Positions 45,880 to 54,969 of a stretch of 64,000 nucleotides of DNA are shown one piece after another; positions within the stretch are counted from its first letter, which is position 1; each line of letters starts with the position of its first letter. Under the pieces are notes generated by a model. That model did not search any database, was not told the DNA's origin, and saw only the letters and a list, made by a program, of their open reading frames with translations. The position numbers and the translations under genes are program-made. Origin of the DNA: Lachnoclostridium sp. An131 (lineage in GTDB: Bacteria; Bacillota; Clostridia; Lachnospirales; Lachnospiraceae); contig NZ_NFLI01000005.1 in NCBI RefSeq assembly GCF_002160825.1, positions 147,057 through 211,056 on the forward strand. Direction: 5' to 3'.

Positions 45880-46905
45880 TTACTCTACCACATGAATCCA
45901 GCCTTCGGGAGCTTCGATTCTTCCCATCTGAATTCCGGTCAGAGTGTCATACAGCTTCTGGGTAACCGGCCCCATCTTCTCCATGCCGCTGGGCATGCAG
46001 ATCTCGTTTCCATGATCCACAATCCTGCCGACCGGAGAGATCACTGCCGCGGTTCCGCACAGACCGCACTCTGCAAAATCCTTTACCTCGTCGAAGAAAA
46101 CCTCTCTCTCCTCTACCTCCAGGCCCAGGTACTCCTTTGCTACGTAAATCAGGGAGCGGCGGGTGATAGACGGAAGAATACTGCCGGATTTCGGGGTTAC
46201 CACCTTATTGTCCTTTGTCACAAACAGGAAGTTGGCTCCGCCTGTCTCCTCTACCTTCGTCCTGGTAGCCGCGTCCAGATACATATTCTCATCAAAGCCA
46301 TTCCTGTGCGCTTCCATAATCGCGTGCATGCTCATGGCATAATTCAGTCCCGCCTTGATGTGACCTGTTCCGTGAGGAGCCGCGCGGTCAAAATCAGACA
46401 CGCAGATCGTGATCGGCTTCACGCCGCCCTTGAAGTAAGGGCCTACCGGAGTACAGAACATCCGGAACTGATACTCGTCCGCAGGCTTTACGCCGATGAC
46501 CGGATTGGTTCCGAACATGTATGGACGGATATAGAGGGTCGCTCCTGTGCCATACGGCGGCACATAAGCTGCATTTGCCCTGACCACCTGCGTCACAGCG
46601 TCTACAAAGCGCTCCTTCGGAAATACAGGCATCTCCAGGCGCTTCGCGGACTGCTCCAGGCGCTCTGCGTTCAGATCAGGGCGGAAGGTCACGATATGGC
46701 CGTCCTCTGTTGTATAGGCTTTCAGGCCTTCAAACACTGTCTGCGCATACTGCAGAACACCGGCGCATTCATTCAGAACTACGTTGGCGTCATCTGTGAG
46801 AACGCCCTCGTCCCATGCGCCGTCCTTATAATTGGATACATAGCGCTTATCCGTCACAATGTACCCAAAGCTAAGATTTCCCCAGTCAATATTCTTCTTT
46901 TCCAT
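45880..46905 (-). CDS. ilvE: Branched-chain amino acid aminotransferase
   Basis: A 341-residue fold-type IV PLP enzyme of the longer BCAT group. It transfers amino groups between Leu, Ile or Val and 2-oxoglutarate. Recognisable parts are LQYAQTVFEGLKAY, the phosphate-binding FRPDLNAERL, PYMFGTNPVIGV, and the PLP lysine in IKAGLNYA. AGGAGG lies before the ATG at 46905. It follows folA on the same strand with a gap of about 65 bp. A GACTGC/GCAGTC inverted repeat with T-rich flank at about 45788-45837 may end the transcript. Confidence 0.94.
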   Translation of the reverse strand: MEKKNIDWGNLSFGYIVTDKRYVSNYKDGAWDEGVLTDDANVVLNECAGVLQYAQTVFEGLKAYTTEDGHIVTFRPDLNAERLEQSAKRLEMPVFPKERFVDAVTQVVRANAAYVPPYGTGATLYIRPYMFGTNPVIGVKPADEYQFRMFCTPVGPYFKGGVKPITICVSDFDRAAPHGTGHIKAGLNYAMSMHAIMEAHRNGFDENMYLDAATRTKVEETGGANFLFVTKDNKVVTPKSGSILPSITRRSLIYVAKEYLGLEVEEREVFFDEVKDFAECGLCGTAAVISPVGRIVDHGNEICMPSGMEKMGPVTQKLYDTLTGIQMGRIEAPEGWIHVVE

Positions 46906-46969
46906 AACCAGTCTCCTCCTGAACTGCTGCAATTTTATACATTATAGATCACTTTTTTCCATTGCGCAA

Positions 46970-47470
46970 TCAAAAATCCTTCTTCTTCCGCTCGTACCGG
47001 CAGAAGGTAAACTCCAGGTCAAAATACGTCTTTTCCCCGCTCTGCCCCGTCAGCTCCCAGTCCGGATCCTCGTCCAGATTCGGAAACCAGGCATCTGCGT
47101 CATACGCATGGTCCGTCCGTGTCACATGCGCCACATCGCAGTAGGGAAGAAATTGCTTGTAAATCGTGTCGCCTCCAATGATGTAAATGTCCTCGGAAGG
47201 ATATTTTTTCAGCTCTTCCAGCGCTTCCTCCACATCATGGCACACGACTGCTCCCTTTGCCGAAAAATCCGGATTCCGGGTCAGAATGATGTTCGTCCTG
47301 TTTTTCAACGGCAGGCCGCCCGGAAACGTGGCGAGCGTCTTGCGGCCCAGCACCACCACCTTGCCCGTCGTCTCCGAACGGAAAAATTTCATATCCTCCG
47401 GAATGCTGACCAGCAGCCTTCCCTTATATCCAATCGCCCAGTTTTTATCCACATTTACAATCAGATTCAT
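46970..47470 (-). CDS. folA: Dihydrofolate reductase
   Basis: A 166-residue enzyme regenerating tetrahydrofolate after thymidylate synthesis. Typical parts: MNLIVNVDKNWAIG at the start, KFFRSETTGKVVVLGRKT with the cofactor Arg-Lys-Thr, RTNIILTRN and IYIIGGDTIYKQFL. It lies directly downstream of thyA (about 40 bp), a common and functionally matched pair. Confidence 0.95.
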   Translation of the reverse strand: MNLIVNVDKNWAIGYKGRLLVSIPEDMKFFRSETTGKVVVLGRKTLATFPGGLPLKNRTNIILTRNPDFSAKGAVVCHDVEEALEELKKYPSEDIYIIGGDTIYKQFLPYCDVAHVTRTDHAYDADAWFPNLDEDPDWELTGQSGEKTYFDLEFTFCRYERKKKDF

Positions 47471-47508
47471 CTCTCTTTTCCACCTTTCCCAAGCTTTTCC
47501 CCGCTTTT

Positions 47509-48357
47509 TTACACCGCTATGGGGATATCCTTAATCTGCGGCCCTGTCACATAGTCCTCGACAATCAGATCCTGCGTGGTAAACGCATAAAAATCTGTCA
47601 CATCCGGATTCAGCGATACCTTCGGAGCCGGATACGCCGGACGGGAAATCAGCTCCTTGATGATATCCACATGCCTGTCATAGATATGAGCGTCTGCAAT
47701 CACGTGAACCAGCTCGCCGGGAACCATTCCGCTCACCTGCGCCACCATCATCAGAAGAATCGCATACTGGCACACATTCCAGTTGTTCGCCGCCAGCACG
47801 TCCTGGGAACGCTGATTCAGAATCATATTGAGCACCAGCCTGTCCTCTCCGGGCCGTTTCGTCACATTGTAGGTCACCCCGTAGGCACAGGGATACAGAT
47901 GCATCTCGCTCAAATCTGAGAACACATAGGTGTTTGTCATAATCCGGCGGCTGTAGGGATTGGCCTTCAGATCAAACAGCACCCGGTCCATCTGATCCAT
48001 ATCGCCTTCCTTGTAATGGCTTTTCACACCGATCTGATAGCCGTAGGCCTTCCCGATAGATCCGGTCTCGTCTGCCCACTCATCCCAGATATGGCTGTTC
48101 AGGTCATGGATATTGTTGGATTTCTTCTGGTAAATCCACAGAATCTCATCCATGCAGCTCTTAAGCCCTGTCCTTCGCAGGGTCAGCGCCGGGAATTCCT
48201 TTGAGATATCATAACGGTTCACAACGCCGAATCTTTTTATCGTATAGGCGAAGTTTCCGTCCTCCCACTTCGGGCGTACCTTTTCTCCTTCCGTGCTGGT
48301 GCCGTTTTCAATAATATCTCGGCACATGTCTATAAATACCTGATCTGCGTAGCTCAT
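47509..48357 (-). CDS. thyA: Thymidylate synthase (divergent ThyA type)
   Basis: A 282-residue enzyme converting dUMP to dTMP with methylene-tetrahydrofolate. It keeps the ThyA order: ALTLRRTGLKSCMDEILWIYQ, WDEWADETGSIGKAYGYQ, the catalytic Cys in LYPCAYGVTYNV, then LNQRSQDVLAANNWN and VIADAHIYDRH. The residue after the catalytic Cys is Ala, where most ThyA proteins have His, and NNWN replaces the more usual G-PFN, so this is a divergent subgroup. It is first in the thyA-folA-ilvE set. Confidence 0.92.
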   Translation of the reverse strand: MSYADQVFIDMCRDIIENGTSTEGEKVRPKWEDGNFAYTIKRFGVVNRYDISKEFPALTLRRTGLKSCMDEILWIYQKKSNNIHDLNSHIWDEWADETGSIGKAYGYQIGVKSHYKEGDMDQMDRVLFDLKANPYSRRIMTNTYVFSDLSEMHLYPCAYGVTYNVTKRPGEDRLVLNMILNQRSQDVLAANNWNVCQYAILLMMVAQVSGMVPGELVHVIADAHIYDRHVDIIKELISRPAYPAPKVSLNPDVTDFYAFTTQDLIVEDYVTGPQIKDIPIAV

Positions 48358-48485
48358 CCTCTTCCTGCCTCCCTGTCCCGTTTTTCTTTATAAGCTGTTT
48401 CTTATCATTTCATTATAGGGAATTCCCTGCGGCTTGACAAGCTGAAAAAAGATCTGCCGGCAGAATCCTGCGGAAGCAGGAGGAC

Positions 48486-48516
48486 AAAAAAAAGAAGTCC
48501 TGATTCTCAGGACTTC
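48486..48516 (-). terminator. Terminator after tRNA-Gly
   Basis: A 10-bp stem GAAGTCCTGA / TCAGGACTTC with a 3-base loop, and eight T residues on the minus strand. Confidence 0.9.
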
Positions 48517-48521
48517 CCAAG

Positions 48522-48594
48522 AGCGATAGACGGGACTCGAACCCGCGGTCTCGACCTTGGCAAGGTCGCGCGTTACCAACTACGCCACTATCGC
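48522..48594 (-). tRNA. tRNA-Gly (anticodon GCC)
   Basis: A full cloverleaf can be drawn: acceptor GCGATAG/CTATCGC, D-arm GCGT...ACGC, anticodon arm CGACC-TTGCCAA-GGTCG, and T-arm GCGGG-TTCGAGT-CCCGT with one G-T pair. The anticodon GCC reads glycine codons GGC/GGU. CCA is not encoded. Its own promoter and terminator surround it. Confidence 0.95.
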
Positions 48595-48637
48595 ATCTTC
48601 TGTTGTGTCTTGCCGCTGTTCATCAGCGACATGTTGT

Positions 48638-48666
48638 ATATTACATGAAAAAGATCCATTTGTCAA
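48638..48666 (-). promoter_or_regulatory. tRNA-Gly promoter
   Basis: TTGACA, a 17-base spacer, then TAATAT on the minus strand, about 40 bases before the tRNA. Confidence 0.8.
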
Positions 48667-48674
48667 CACTTTTT

Positions 48675-48700
48675 GAAAAAAATATTTAAAATATTTTTTC
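48675..48700. promoter_or_regulatory. AT-rich inverted repeat upstream of rubrerythrin
   Basis: GAAAAAAATATT and AAATATTTTTTC face each other with one extra A in one arm. It could be an operator for the rubrerythrin gene or only an AT-rich hairpin; it does not match a PerR box. Confidence 0.3.
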
Positions 48701-48788
48701 ACCGTGAAACAGATGGATATTTTCCGGTTTTCTGATAAATTTTCCAGCTTCCGCACATACTATCCCAAAAAGAGGAAGGAGTATCATT

Positions 48789-49382
48789 ATGTCAGTAGAA
48801 TTTCAGAAAAGCGAAACCAGAGAAAACCTCATGCGGGCCTTCGCCGGTGAAAGCCAGGCCCGGAACCGCTACACCTTTGCCGCATCCCAGGCACGGCGCC
48901 AGCAGCTCCCTGTGATCGAAGCTGTTTTCAGCTTTACCGCAAACCAGGAGCGCGCCCATGCAAAAATCTTTTACGATCACCTGAAGCAGCTTGCCGGAAC
49001 CACGATTCATGTGGACGGCGGCTATCCCGTAGACATTTCTGCCAGCGTCAGCGACCTCTTAAAGGCCGCCCAGCATAACGAATACGAGGAGCATGACCCT
49101 GTCTACAGAACCTTCGGCGATATTGCCCGCGAGGAAGGCTTTCCCGAGATAGCTGCCTCATTTCATAATATCGCCAAGATTGAGAAAACTCACGGAGACC
49201 GTTTCGGCGCCTTCGCAAGGCTTCTGGATGAGGGCCGCCTGTTTTCCTCTGAAAAGGAGGAAGCCTGGATCTGCCTGAACTGCGGCCATATCTACACTGG
49301 CTGCGAGGTTCCTCCCCGCTGCCCGGTATGCCAGGAAGAGCAGGGATATTTCATCCGCCTTTCCAGTCTTATGCTCAGCTGA
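48789..49382 (+). CDS. rbr: Rubrerythrin
   Basis: A 197-residue peroxide-reducing protein of anaerobes. A ferritin-like four-helix diiron domain comes first (NLMRAFAGESQARNRYTFAA and ANQERAHAKIFYDHL supply ligands), then a C-terminal rubredoxin-like iron site (CLNCGHIYTG and CPVCQEEQ). An insertion-like segment near residues 75-105 (VDISASVSDLLKAAQHNEYEE) matches rubrerythrins of Clostridia. GAGGAAGGAG precedes the ATG. Single gene followed by a hairpin. Confidence 0.95.
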   Translation: MSVEFQKSETRENLMRAFAGESQARNRYTFAASQARRQQLPVIEAVFSFTANQERAHAKIFYDHLKQLAGTTIHVDGGYPVDISASVSDLLKAAQHNEYEEHDPVYRTFGDIAREEGFPEIAASFHNIAKIEKTHGDRFGAFARLLDEGRLFSSEKEEAWICLNCGHIYTGCEVPPRCPVCQEEQGYFIRLSSLMLS

Positions 49383-49401
49383 ATCCGCGGCCTTCCTCCT
49401 G

Positions 49402-49424
49402 AGGGCTGGTTCCACACCAGCCCT
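49402..49424 (+). terminator. Hairpin after rubrerythrin
   Basis: A 9-bp stem AGGGCTGGT / ACCAGCCCT with a 5-base loop; the following sequence GCGCCCTTC is only weakly T-rich. Confidence 0.5.
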
Positions 49425-49571
49425 GCGCCCTTCAAAAGACAGAGGATGCACAGGAGAAGCGCCGCTTGAAAAATATCAGGGAACCTCTTATAATAGGTAT
49501 TGCTGCCGCAGACAGAAATATTCCTGCCGGATATTCCGGGCTGGACGCGGCTGACAAGGAGGTTCCCTTTT

Positions 49572-50399
49572 ATGATCATAGACTTTCATACTCACATATT
49601 TCCTGATAAAATCGCCCACAAGGCTGTCTACGGTCTGGAATTTACAGGCAGGGTAGTCGCTTATACAGACGGAACCCTGGAGGAGCTGCGTCTCTCCATG
49701 AAGGAGGCAGGCGTCACCCACTCCGTCGTGCTTCCCATCGTCACAAGGCCGGAGCAGTTCCGCCACATCAATGAATTCGCCCGGGCCATTACCCATGAGG
49801 AGCCGGATGAGGAAGGCCTTTCTGTCATTTCCTTCGGCGGGATCCATCCCGCCTCTCCCGATTACAGGGAGGAGCTGCACATCATCCAGCAGCTGGGCCT
49901 GAAAGGGATCAAGCTTCATCCCACCTACCAGAATACGTACATCGACGATATCCGCTATGAGCGTATCATCGATTACGCCACACAGCTGGGCCTTATCGTC
50001 TCCATCCATTGCGGACGGGATCTGGGCTTTCCCAAGCAGGTAAACGCCACACCCGAACGCCTCCGCCGCATGATTCAGGACGTCTTCCCCGGAGGCTCTA
50101 CCGGGAAGCTTGTTCTGGCCCATCTGGGCGGCCATGACATGGAAAATGAATCAGAGCAGCTCCTGGTGGGCGGCAATTATTATATGGATCTGGCCTACAT
50201 TCTGCGTCTGGCCCTGCCAAGCCAGATTCTGCGCATGTGCAGAAACCACGGCATCGACAAAATTCTCTTTGCCACGGATTCTCCCTGGAGCGGCCAGAAG
50301 GAGGACGTGGAGTACATCCGGAAAATCGGCTTTACAGAAGAAGAGCTGGAACAAATCCTGTACAAAAACGGAGCCCGGCTGCTGGGTCTGCCCCTGTAA
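49572..50399 (+). CDS. Metal-dependent hydrolase, amidohydrolase (PF04909-like) family
   Basis: A 275-residue TIM-barrel protein. Metal-site motifs are in order: DFHTHIF at the start, KGIKLHPTYQ near residue 115, SIHCGRD near 145, LAHLGGHDM near 185 and FATDSPWSG near 235. This places it with the amidohydrolase/TatD-like families; substrate unknown. I chose the ATG at 49572 since AAGGAGG is upstream and the barrel begins there. Convergent with the amidase gene. Confidence 0.85.
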   Translation: MIIDFHTHIFPDKIAHKAVYGLEFTGRVVAYTDGTLEELRLSMKEAGVTHSVVLPIVTRPEQFRHINEFARAITHEEPDEEGLSVISFGGIHPASPDYREELHIIQQLGLKGIKLHPTYQNTYIDDIRYERIIDYATQLGLIVSIHCGRDLGFPKQVNATPERLRRMIQDVFPGGSTGKLVLAHLGGHDMENESEQLLVGGNYYMDLAYILRLALPSQILRMCRNHGIDKILFATDSPWSGQKEDVEYIRKIGFTEEELEQILYKNGARLLGLPL

Positions 50400-50444
50400 G
50401 GGGCTCCCCGCTGCCCGGCTCCTTTCTATTTCTCCGGACGGCTG

Positions 50445-51698
50445 CTACCGTCTTTCTGCCTCCGTTCTCAATTCATACGTATTATAAGCGCGGACAATCA
50501 GATCCGATTCCTGGCTGGCTGATATCTCCGCAGCAAACGTAACCGGCCCCTCTTCCGTCCATTCCTGCGCGCTCTGCCATGTCTCTCCTCCATCCAAGCT
50601 GTAATCATAATACATCAGGCTGCTCTCCGGCTCCTCTGCATACAGTGTGATCTCCGCACTGTTTTCACTGACTCGTGAAAGCGTGTACCATACCTCCTCT
50701 GGAGGCGTGATGTCCGGCTGCACCGGCGATATCTCAGGGAGCTCAAGCTCTGGTTCCATAAGCTCTGCCAGAGTTCTTCCCTTTTCCAGCCCGAAATAGG
50801 CCGCTATGCCCGCCGCGTCTCTCCTTCCGAGCTCCTGAAGCTCTTCTTCACTGTCCATCCGTCCCCAGTCCCGATCCTCGTCCATATATCCGTGCTCCAC
50901 TATGATCGCAGGAATTCCAAGGCTGCCGCATTCACGGATAATTCCATAATAGTCTCCATGGCTGCCAAGCCTTGTCTTCACGCCCTTGGAGGCAAAGCCA
51001 TAATCCACAAGCTCAGAAAGAATCCTGCTGCCAAGCCCGGAACCATACGCATATTTCTCCCCATATGCAGACACAAAGACCTCTGAGCCGAACAGGTTGT
51101 GCTCCCTGGAAGCATTCAGATGCAGGCTTATCAAAACATCGGCGTCTACAGACGCTGCATAGGCAGCCCTTTCCTTCAGCGTCAGGGCTGTGTCACTTTC
51201 TCTTGTATAAAAGATTTCCACATTTCCGTACTGCGACAGCTCTTCTCCCAATGCCCTTGCAATTTCGAGAGTCAGATATTTCTCATACGTATTCCGGTAA
51301 ATCGCTCCCAGCTCCTGTTCGTCTGTGATTCCCGGCCCTCCATGTCCCGGATCCAGCACAATCCGAAGCTTCGGCGCATTCTCCGGATCGGAAGCGTATT
51401 TCCCGCTGGAATCTGCCTCAAGGTCCTGCGCCGTCTGCTCTGCACCGGTCATTTCTTCTGCCGGTTCCTGAAGCTTTTGCTGCGTTTCCTGCCGTTCTTC
51501 CGTATCGCGGACAGCCTCCTCTATCCGGCCGCCTGCGCCCATCAAAACAGCAGACCCGGCATCGCTGCCAGGTCCGCACTCCCCTCTCATAATCTGATGT
51601 ATACCTAAGGCTGCCGCTGCTGCCAGCACAGCCATCAGCAGAAATACAGGCAGCTTCCGAAAGCCCGCACGCCTGCGTCTCCTTCTTCTCTTTTTCAT
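50445..51698 (-). CDS. N-acetylmuramoyl-L-alanine amidase (Amidase_3) with C-terminal Ig/Fn-like domain
   Basis: A 417-residue membrane-anchored cell-wall hydrolase. A cluster of Lys and Arg, then LPVFLLMAVLAAAAALGI, anchors it; an acidic linker of about 80 residues follows. The Amidase_3 domain (about 110-300) has all zinc-site residues: VLDPGHGG, a Glu in the YEKYLTLEIA region, SLHLNAS and the catalytic Glu in IIVEHGYMD. The last 90 residues form a beta-rich domain (YYDYSLDGGETWQSAQ). It lies 8 bp after the MacB-like permease gene, so it belongs to that operon. Confidence 0.9.
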   Translation of the reverse strand: MKKRRRRRRRAGFRKLPVFLLMAVLAAAAALGIHQIMRGECGPGSDAGSAVLMGAGGRIEEAVRDTEERQETQQKLQEPAEEMTGAEQTAQDLEADSSGKYASDPENAPKLRIVLDPGHGGPGITDEQELGAIYRNTYEKYLTLEIARALGEELSQYGNVEIFYTRESDTALTLKERAAYAASVDADVLISLHLNASREHNLFGSEVFVSAYGEKYAYGSGLGSRILSELVDYGFASKGVKTRLGSHGDYYGIIRECGSLGIPAIIVEHGYMDEDRDWGRMDSEEELQELGRRDAAGIAAYFGLEKGRTLAELMEPELELPEISPVQPDITPPEEVWYTLSRVSENSAEITLYAEEPESSLMYYDYSLDGGETWQSAQEWTEEGPVTFAAEISASQESDLIVRAYNTYELRTEAERR

Positions 51699-51706
51699 AC
51701 TCTGTC

Positions 51707-53104
51707 CTACTCATTTCTGATAGCCGCCAGAGGGCTCAGGCGCATCGCCCGGAGCGCCGGAAACAGTCCGGCCAGCATACCGATAATCACCGCAAATACC
51801 AGCGCCAGAAGAGACAGGTAAATGGGAATATACGAGATTCCCGAATCATACATGCCCCTCATTACAAAGTTGATAACCGCAGAGATGCCGTAGCTCAGAA
51901 TCAGGCCGATCGCTCCGCCTATCAGGCCGATAAAGCCTGCCTCCGTCAGAAACATATTCCGGATCGCCGACAGATCACAGCCCAGCACCTTCATGACGCC
52001 GATTTCCTTCGTCCGCTCATAAATGGACATCATCATCGTATTGGCAATGCCGATAGCCGCCACAAAGAGGGAAACCGCGCCGATTCCGCCCAGAGCCGCC
52101 TGGATAGAGCGTGACTGCTCCTGCACCTGGTTCATCCACTCAATATTGCTGCTTGCCTGCAGGCCAAGAGCACGGATCTGCTCCTGTACCTCTTCCACAT
52201 ATTTCATATCATCCACGCGGATATACGCCTCATCATAATAAATTTCTTTATAGGGCTTTCCCGCGCTGTTCGTGGGCTGTCCCGGAATAGCTTTCCCCTT
52301 GAACGCTTTCTGAAGCTGTGCCTTCAGGGCCTCCACATTACAGAGGACATAGCTGGAATTGTTGTCCGAATAATCGTCCGGCCCTCCCTCCATCACGCCG
52401 CAGGCAGGAACCAGATACTTCTTCGGAGCCGGAACCGGGGTTCCATTCTCGTCTGTCCCGCCGTATTTATTATTATAATAAGCGTCCATATCGAAAATCA
52501 CGAACATGGGATCGTTAAAGTCTACCTCCGGAAGCTCTCCCGTCTCCCAGTAATCCTGCTGGGTCTTCGCATTGCAGAAATTTGTAATCACTGTATTTCC
52601 ATAAAACAGCTGAAGCTCTTCCTGTGATGTAGGCAGACTTCCCTCCGCCACTTTGATATTCTGGCTTTCCAATGCTTCCTGGCTCATGCCCCTGATATAG
52701 ATATTTCCTTCCCAGACTCCTTGTTTTGCAAGCGCTGAAATGGACAGTACCGGAGAAGCAATCTCCACATGCTCTATCTGGGAAAGGCTCTCCATCATTG
52801 CGTCGTCAATGCGGATAGGCTCGCTGCTTCCGCTGTCGCTGGAGCCTGCGCTCTCGATCATGACGCCCCCGCCTGCATAGCTCGTATAGCTGTAGCCACC
52901 TTCATTGGGATAGACTGTGATCGTCGTCAGGCCGCCGTATTGCTCGATTTGTTCCATACTGGCCTTATTCAGCCCCAGTCCGAGGGATATCATAACCACA
53001 ATGGAAGCCGTGCCTACGACCACGCCCAGCACCGTCAGAACCGTCCGCAGCTTCCGCCGCCAGAGACTGCTCAGGCTCATTCTGAGCAAATCAACATAAC
53101 TCAT
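51707..53104 (-). CDS. MacB-like ABC transporter permease
   Basis: A 465-residue permease with the MacB plan: one N-terminal helix (TVLTVLGVVVGTASIVVMI), a large periplasmic-type domain (about 45-330), then three helices carrying ERTKEIGVMKVLGCD and the FtsX domain, ending LRAMRLSPLAAIRNE. It would act with the ATPase at 54966-55691. In Gram-positive bacteria such transporters move lipids, peptides or lipoproteins or transmit force to envelope partners; the cargo is unknown. Confidence 0.9.
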   Translation of the reverse strand: MSYVDLLRMSLSSLWRRKLRTVLTVLGVVVGTASIVVMISLGLGLNKASMEQIEQYGGLTTITVYPNEGGYSYTSYAGGGVMIESAGSSDSGSSEPIRIDDAMMESLSQIEHVEIASPVLSISALAKQGVWEGNIYIRGMSQEALESQNIKVAEGSLPTSQEELQLFYGNTVITNFCNAKTQQDYWETGELPEVDFNDPMFVIFDMDAYYNNKYGGTDENGTPVPAPKKYLVPACGVMEGGPDDYSDNNSSYVLCNVEALKAQLQKAFKGKAIPGQPTNSAGKPYKEIYYDEAYIRVDDMKYVEEVQEQIRALGLQASSNIEWMNQVQEQSRSIQAALGGIGAVSLFVAAIGIANTMMMSIYERTKEIGVMKVLGCDLSAIRNMFLTEAGFIGLIGGAIGLILSYGISAVINFVMRGMYDSGISYIPIYLSLLALVFAVIIGMLAGLFPALRAMRLSPLAAIRNE

Positions 53105-53121
53105 GGATTACTCCCTTTCTT

Positions 53122-54969
53122 TTACTCGTTCCAGTGATTCTGCCCGTCATCGTCCGTCATATCAGCCAAATCGTCATCCAGACCGCTCAGCTCATCCGCC
53201 TGCTCTTTTTTCTTCTTATTCTTCCTGCGGATCACCAGAATCACCACGACTATCGCAATCACAAGAACCAGCGGCACAAGCACGTACCAAAGCTTAAATC
53301 CGCCGCCCTGGTCCATCATCGGGTCTTCCATCATCCCCATATCCATTTCCGGATAGTAAGGCTCGGTGACATAGAGATTCATCTCTCTTTCCACTGTTGT
53401 CGCCTCTCCGGCCTCATCCTCAAAGGTAATCTCTATTTTTACGATTCCCTCATCCATCGTGGCCGCCGCGCCTGTCAGGTAGGCATCCACATTTCCCGTA
53501 GCGCCCGGCGCAATATTTCCGAGATAAGTCTCTCCTCCGCTGATAGAATCCGCGACAAATCTCACTGTCGTGTTATAAAGCTGCGTTTTTCCGATATTAT
53601 AAATGCTGAACATAACGTTGGCATCTGAGCCCACGTCGATCGTCTCCGGCATCACCTCAATACTGCTGGTATCGATCCTCGCCTCCTGGCGGACCGGAAT
53701 CGAAACACTGGCTGTATTCTCATAGGCATTGACGTTCTCGTCCTCATAGTTCATTTTCACATTCACGACATAGGGCTTCTGAGCCAGATCCGCCCGTGCT
53801 TCCATCTCCATGGAAATATCCTTTGTAGCCCCCGGCGCAATCTGATCCACAAAAATCGTGCTGGAACCGGCCGTCGGCAGAAAGGCTGCCGCTACATAGG
53901 TTGTATCGGTACTCTCACTGGCCGCCTGAATGTCAAAGACCATGTTCTTGACCGCAGTCGCCTGAGAGGTATTCTGCATATGAAGTGTCAGGGTAAAGGT
54001 CTCACCTGCGTGAACAGTCTCCGGATCTGTTGAAAAGCCCGTGACAATCACCCGCGGCGTGGACGCCTTTCCGTCTGCAGACACACCTGTAGTGCCCACC
54101 ACCTTTACATAGGAGGTCAGCGTCACATTGGTAAGCACATTATTTTCATCCTCATAGGACACATTAAAGTTAATCGGCACATACCCGCTGGGCGCGTCCT
54201 TTCTCGTCTTCAGCGTCCAGGTCAGCTCCCGCCGTCTGTCCATATCGGAGCCGCCGTTATCCGTTCCCGGAAGGCCCTCGATGGTCTGGCTGTAATTGGA
54301 TGTCTCGATCTCAAAGGGCCATGTGGCTGCGTCCTGGCTGATCTGCGGCGTCACCACGACGTGATCGACCCAGCTCCGCCCCATATTCACCACCGGCAGA
54401 ACGACGTTCACGTACTGGCCTGCGTTCGCTACCGGAGTCACCCAGTTGCCGCCGATCATGATGTTGCTGTTGCTGGTGGACGGCTGGGGCTCTTCCTCAG
54501 GCTGCTCGGGTGTTTCAGCCTTTACAGTGTAAGCATCCAGCTGGCCTTTCACATCCGTTTCAAATGTAGTCAGATTGCTGGTATACATCTCAGCAGCAAG
54601 CGTTCCGCCCACCTCATTCGGTTTCGTGATATCACCGATCATACTCTGGAGATACTGCAGAGCTGCTTCACTGTTGCCAGCCTGTTCAATCTGAGCCTTC
54701 TTAATATTATAATGGCTGATCAGAACTCTTTTTAACGATATCTTCTGTTCTTCTGTAACCAGCTGCTCTGACGGAGGATTGCCCTCATCACCAGGATCGC
54801 TGCCATTGTCCAATGTCGCCGTCTTCGCAGCGCCATCCGCTCCTACTCCTTCCAGAGCTTCTTCCGCTTCCGCCGTCATCGGCATCCAGCCCAGTCCCAC
54901 AGACGGAACAGCCAGCGCGGCACAAAGCGCCAGCAGCAATGCTTTTTTTGCTAATCCAAGGTTTCTCAT
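53122..54969 (-). CDS. Membrane-anchored extracellular protein with CARDB/Ig-like domains (ABC partner)
   Basis: A 615-residue protein with a signal peptide (about 1-35, ALLLALCAALAVPSVGLGW), a helical, acidic N-terminal region (to about 150), then three or more Ig-like CARDB/COG1361-type beta domains (GQYVNVVLPVVNMG, GETFTLTLHMQNTS, GSDANVMFSIYNIG mark their starts), a Met/Asp-rich stretch (YPEMDMGMMEDPMMDQGG), one membrane helix (WYVLVPLVLVIAIVVVILVI) and a cytoplasmic tail of Lys then Asp/Glu. It overlaps the ATPase gene by 4 bp and precedes the permease, so it is probably an external accessory subunit. I know no defined function for this arrangement. Confidence 0.85.
   Translation of the reverse strand: MRNLGLAKKALLLALCAALAVPSVGLGWMPMTAEAEEALEGVGADGAAKTATLDNGSDPGDEGNPPSEQLVTEEQKISLKRVLISHYNIKKAQIEQAGNSEAALQYLQSMIGDITKPNEVGGTLAAEMYTSNLTTFETDVKGQLDAYTVKAETPEQPEEEPQPSTSNSNIMIGGNWVTPVANAGQYVNVVLPVVNMGRSWVDHVVVTPQISQDAATWPFEIETSNYSQTIEGLPGTDNGGSDMDRRRELTWTLKTRKDAPSGYVPINFNVSYEDENNVLTNVTLTSYVKVVGTTGVSADGKASTPRVIVTGFSTDPETVHAGETFTLTLHMQNTSQATAVKNMVFDIQAASESTDTTYVAAAFLPTAGSSTIFVDQIAPGATKDISMEMEARADLAQKPYVVNVKMNYEDENVNAYENTASVSIPVRQEARIDTSSIEVMPETIDVGSDANVMFSIYNIGKTQLYNTTVRFVADSISGGETYLGNIAPGATGNVDAYLTGAAATMDEGIVKIEITFEDEAGEATTVEREMNLYVTEPYYPEMDMGMMEDPMMDQGGGFKLWYVLVPLVLVIAIVVVILVIRRKNKKKKEQADELSGLDDDLADMTDDDGQNHWNE

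Noticed and set aside
48675..48700. PerR box upstream of rubrerythrin
   Set aside because: The AT-rich inverted repeat does not match the TTATAAT-N-ATTATAA pattern.
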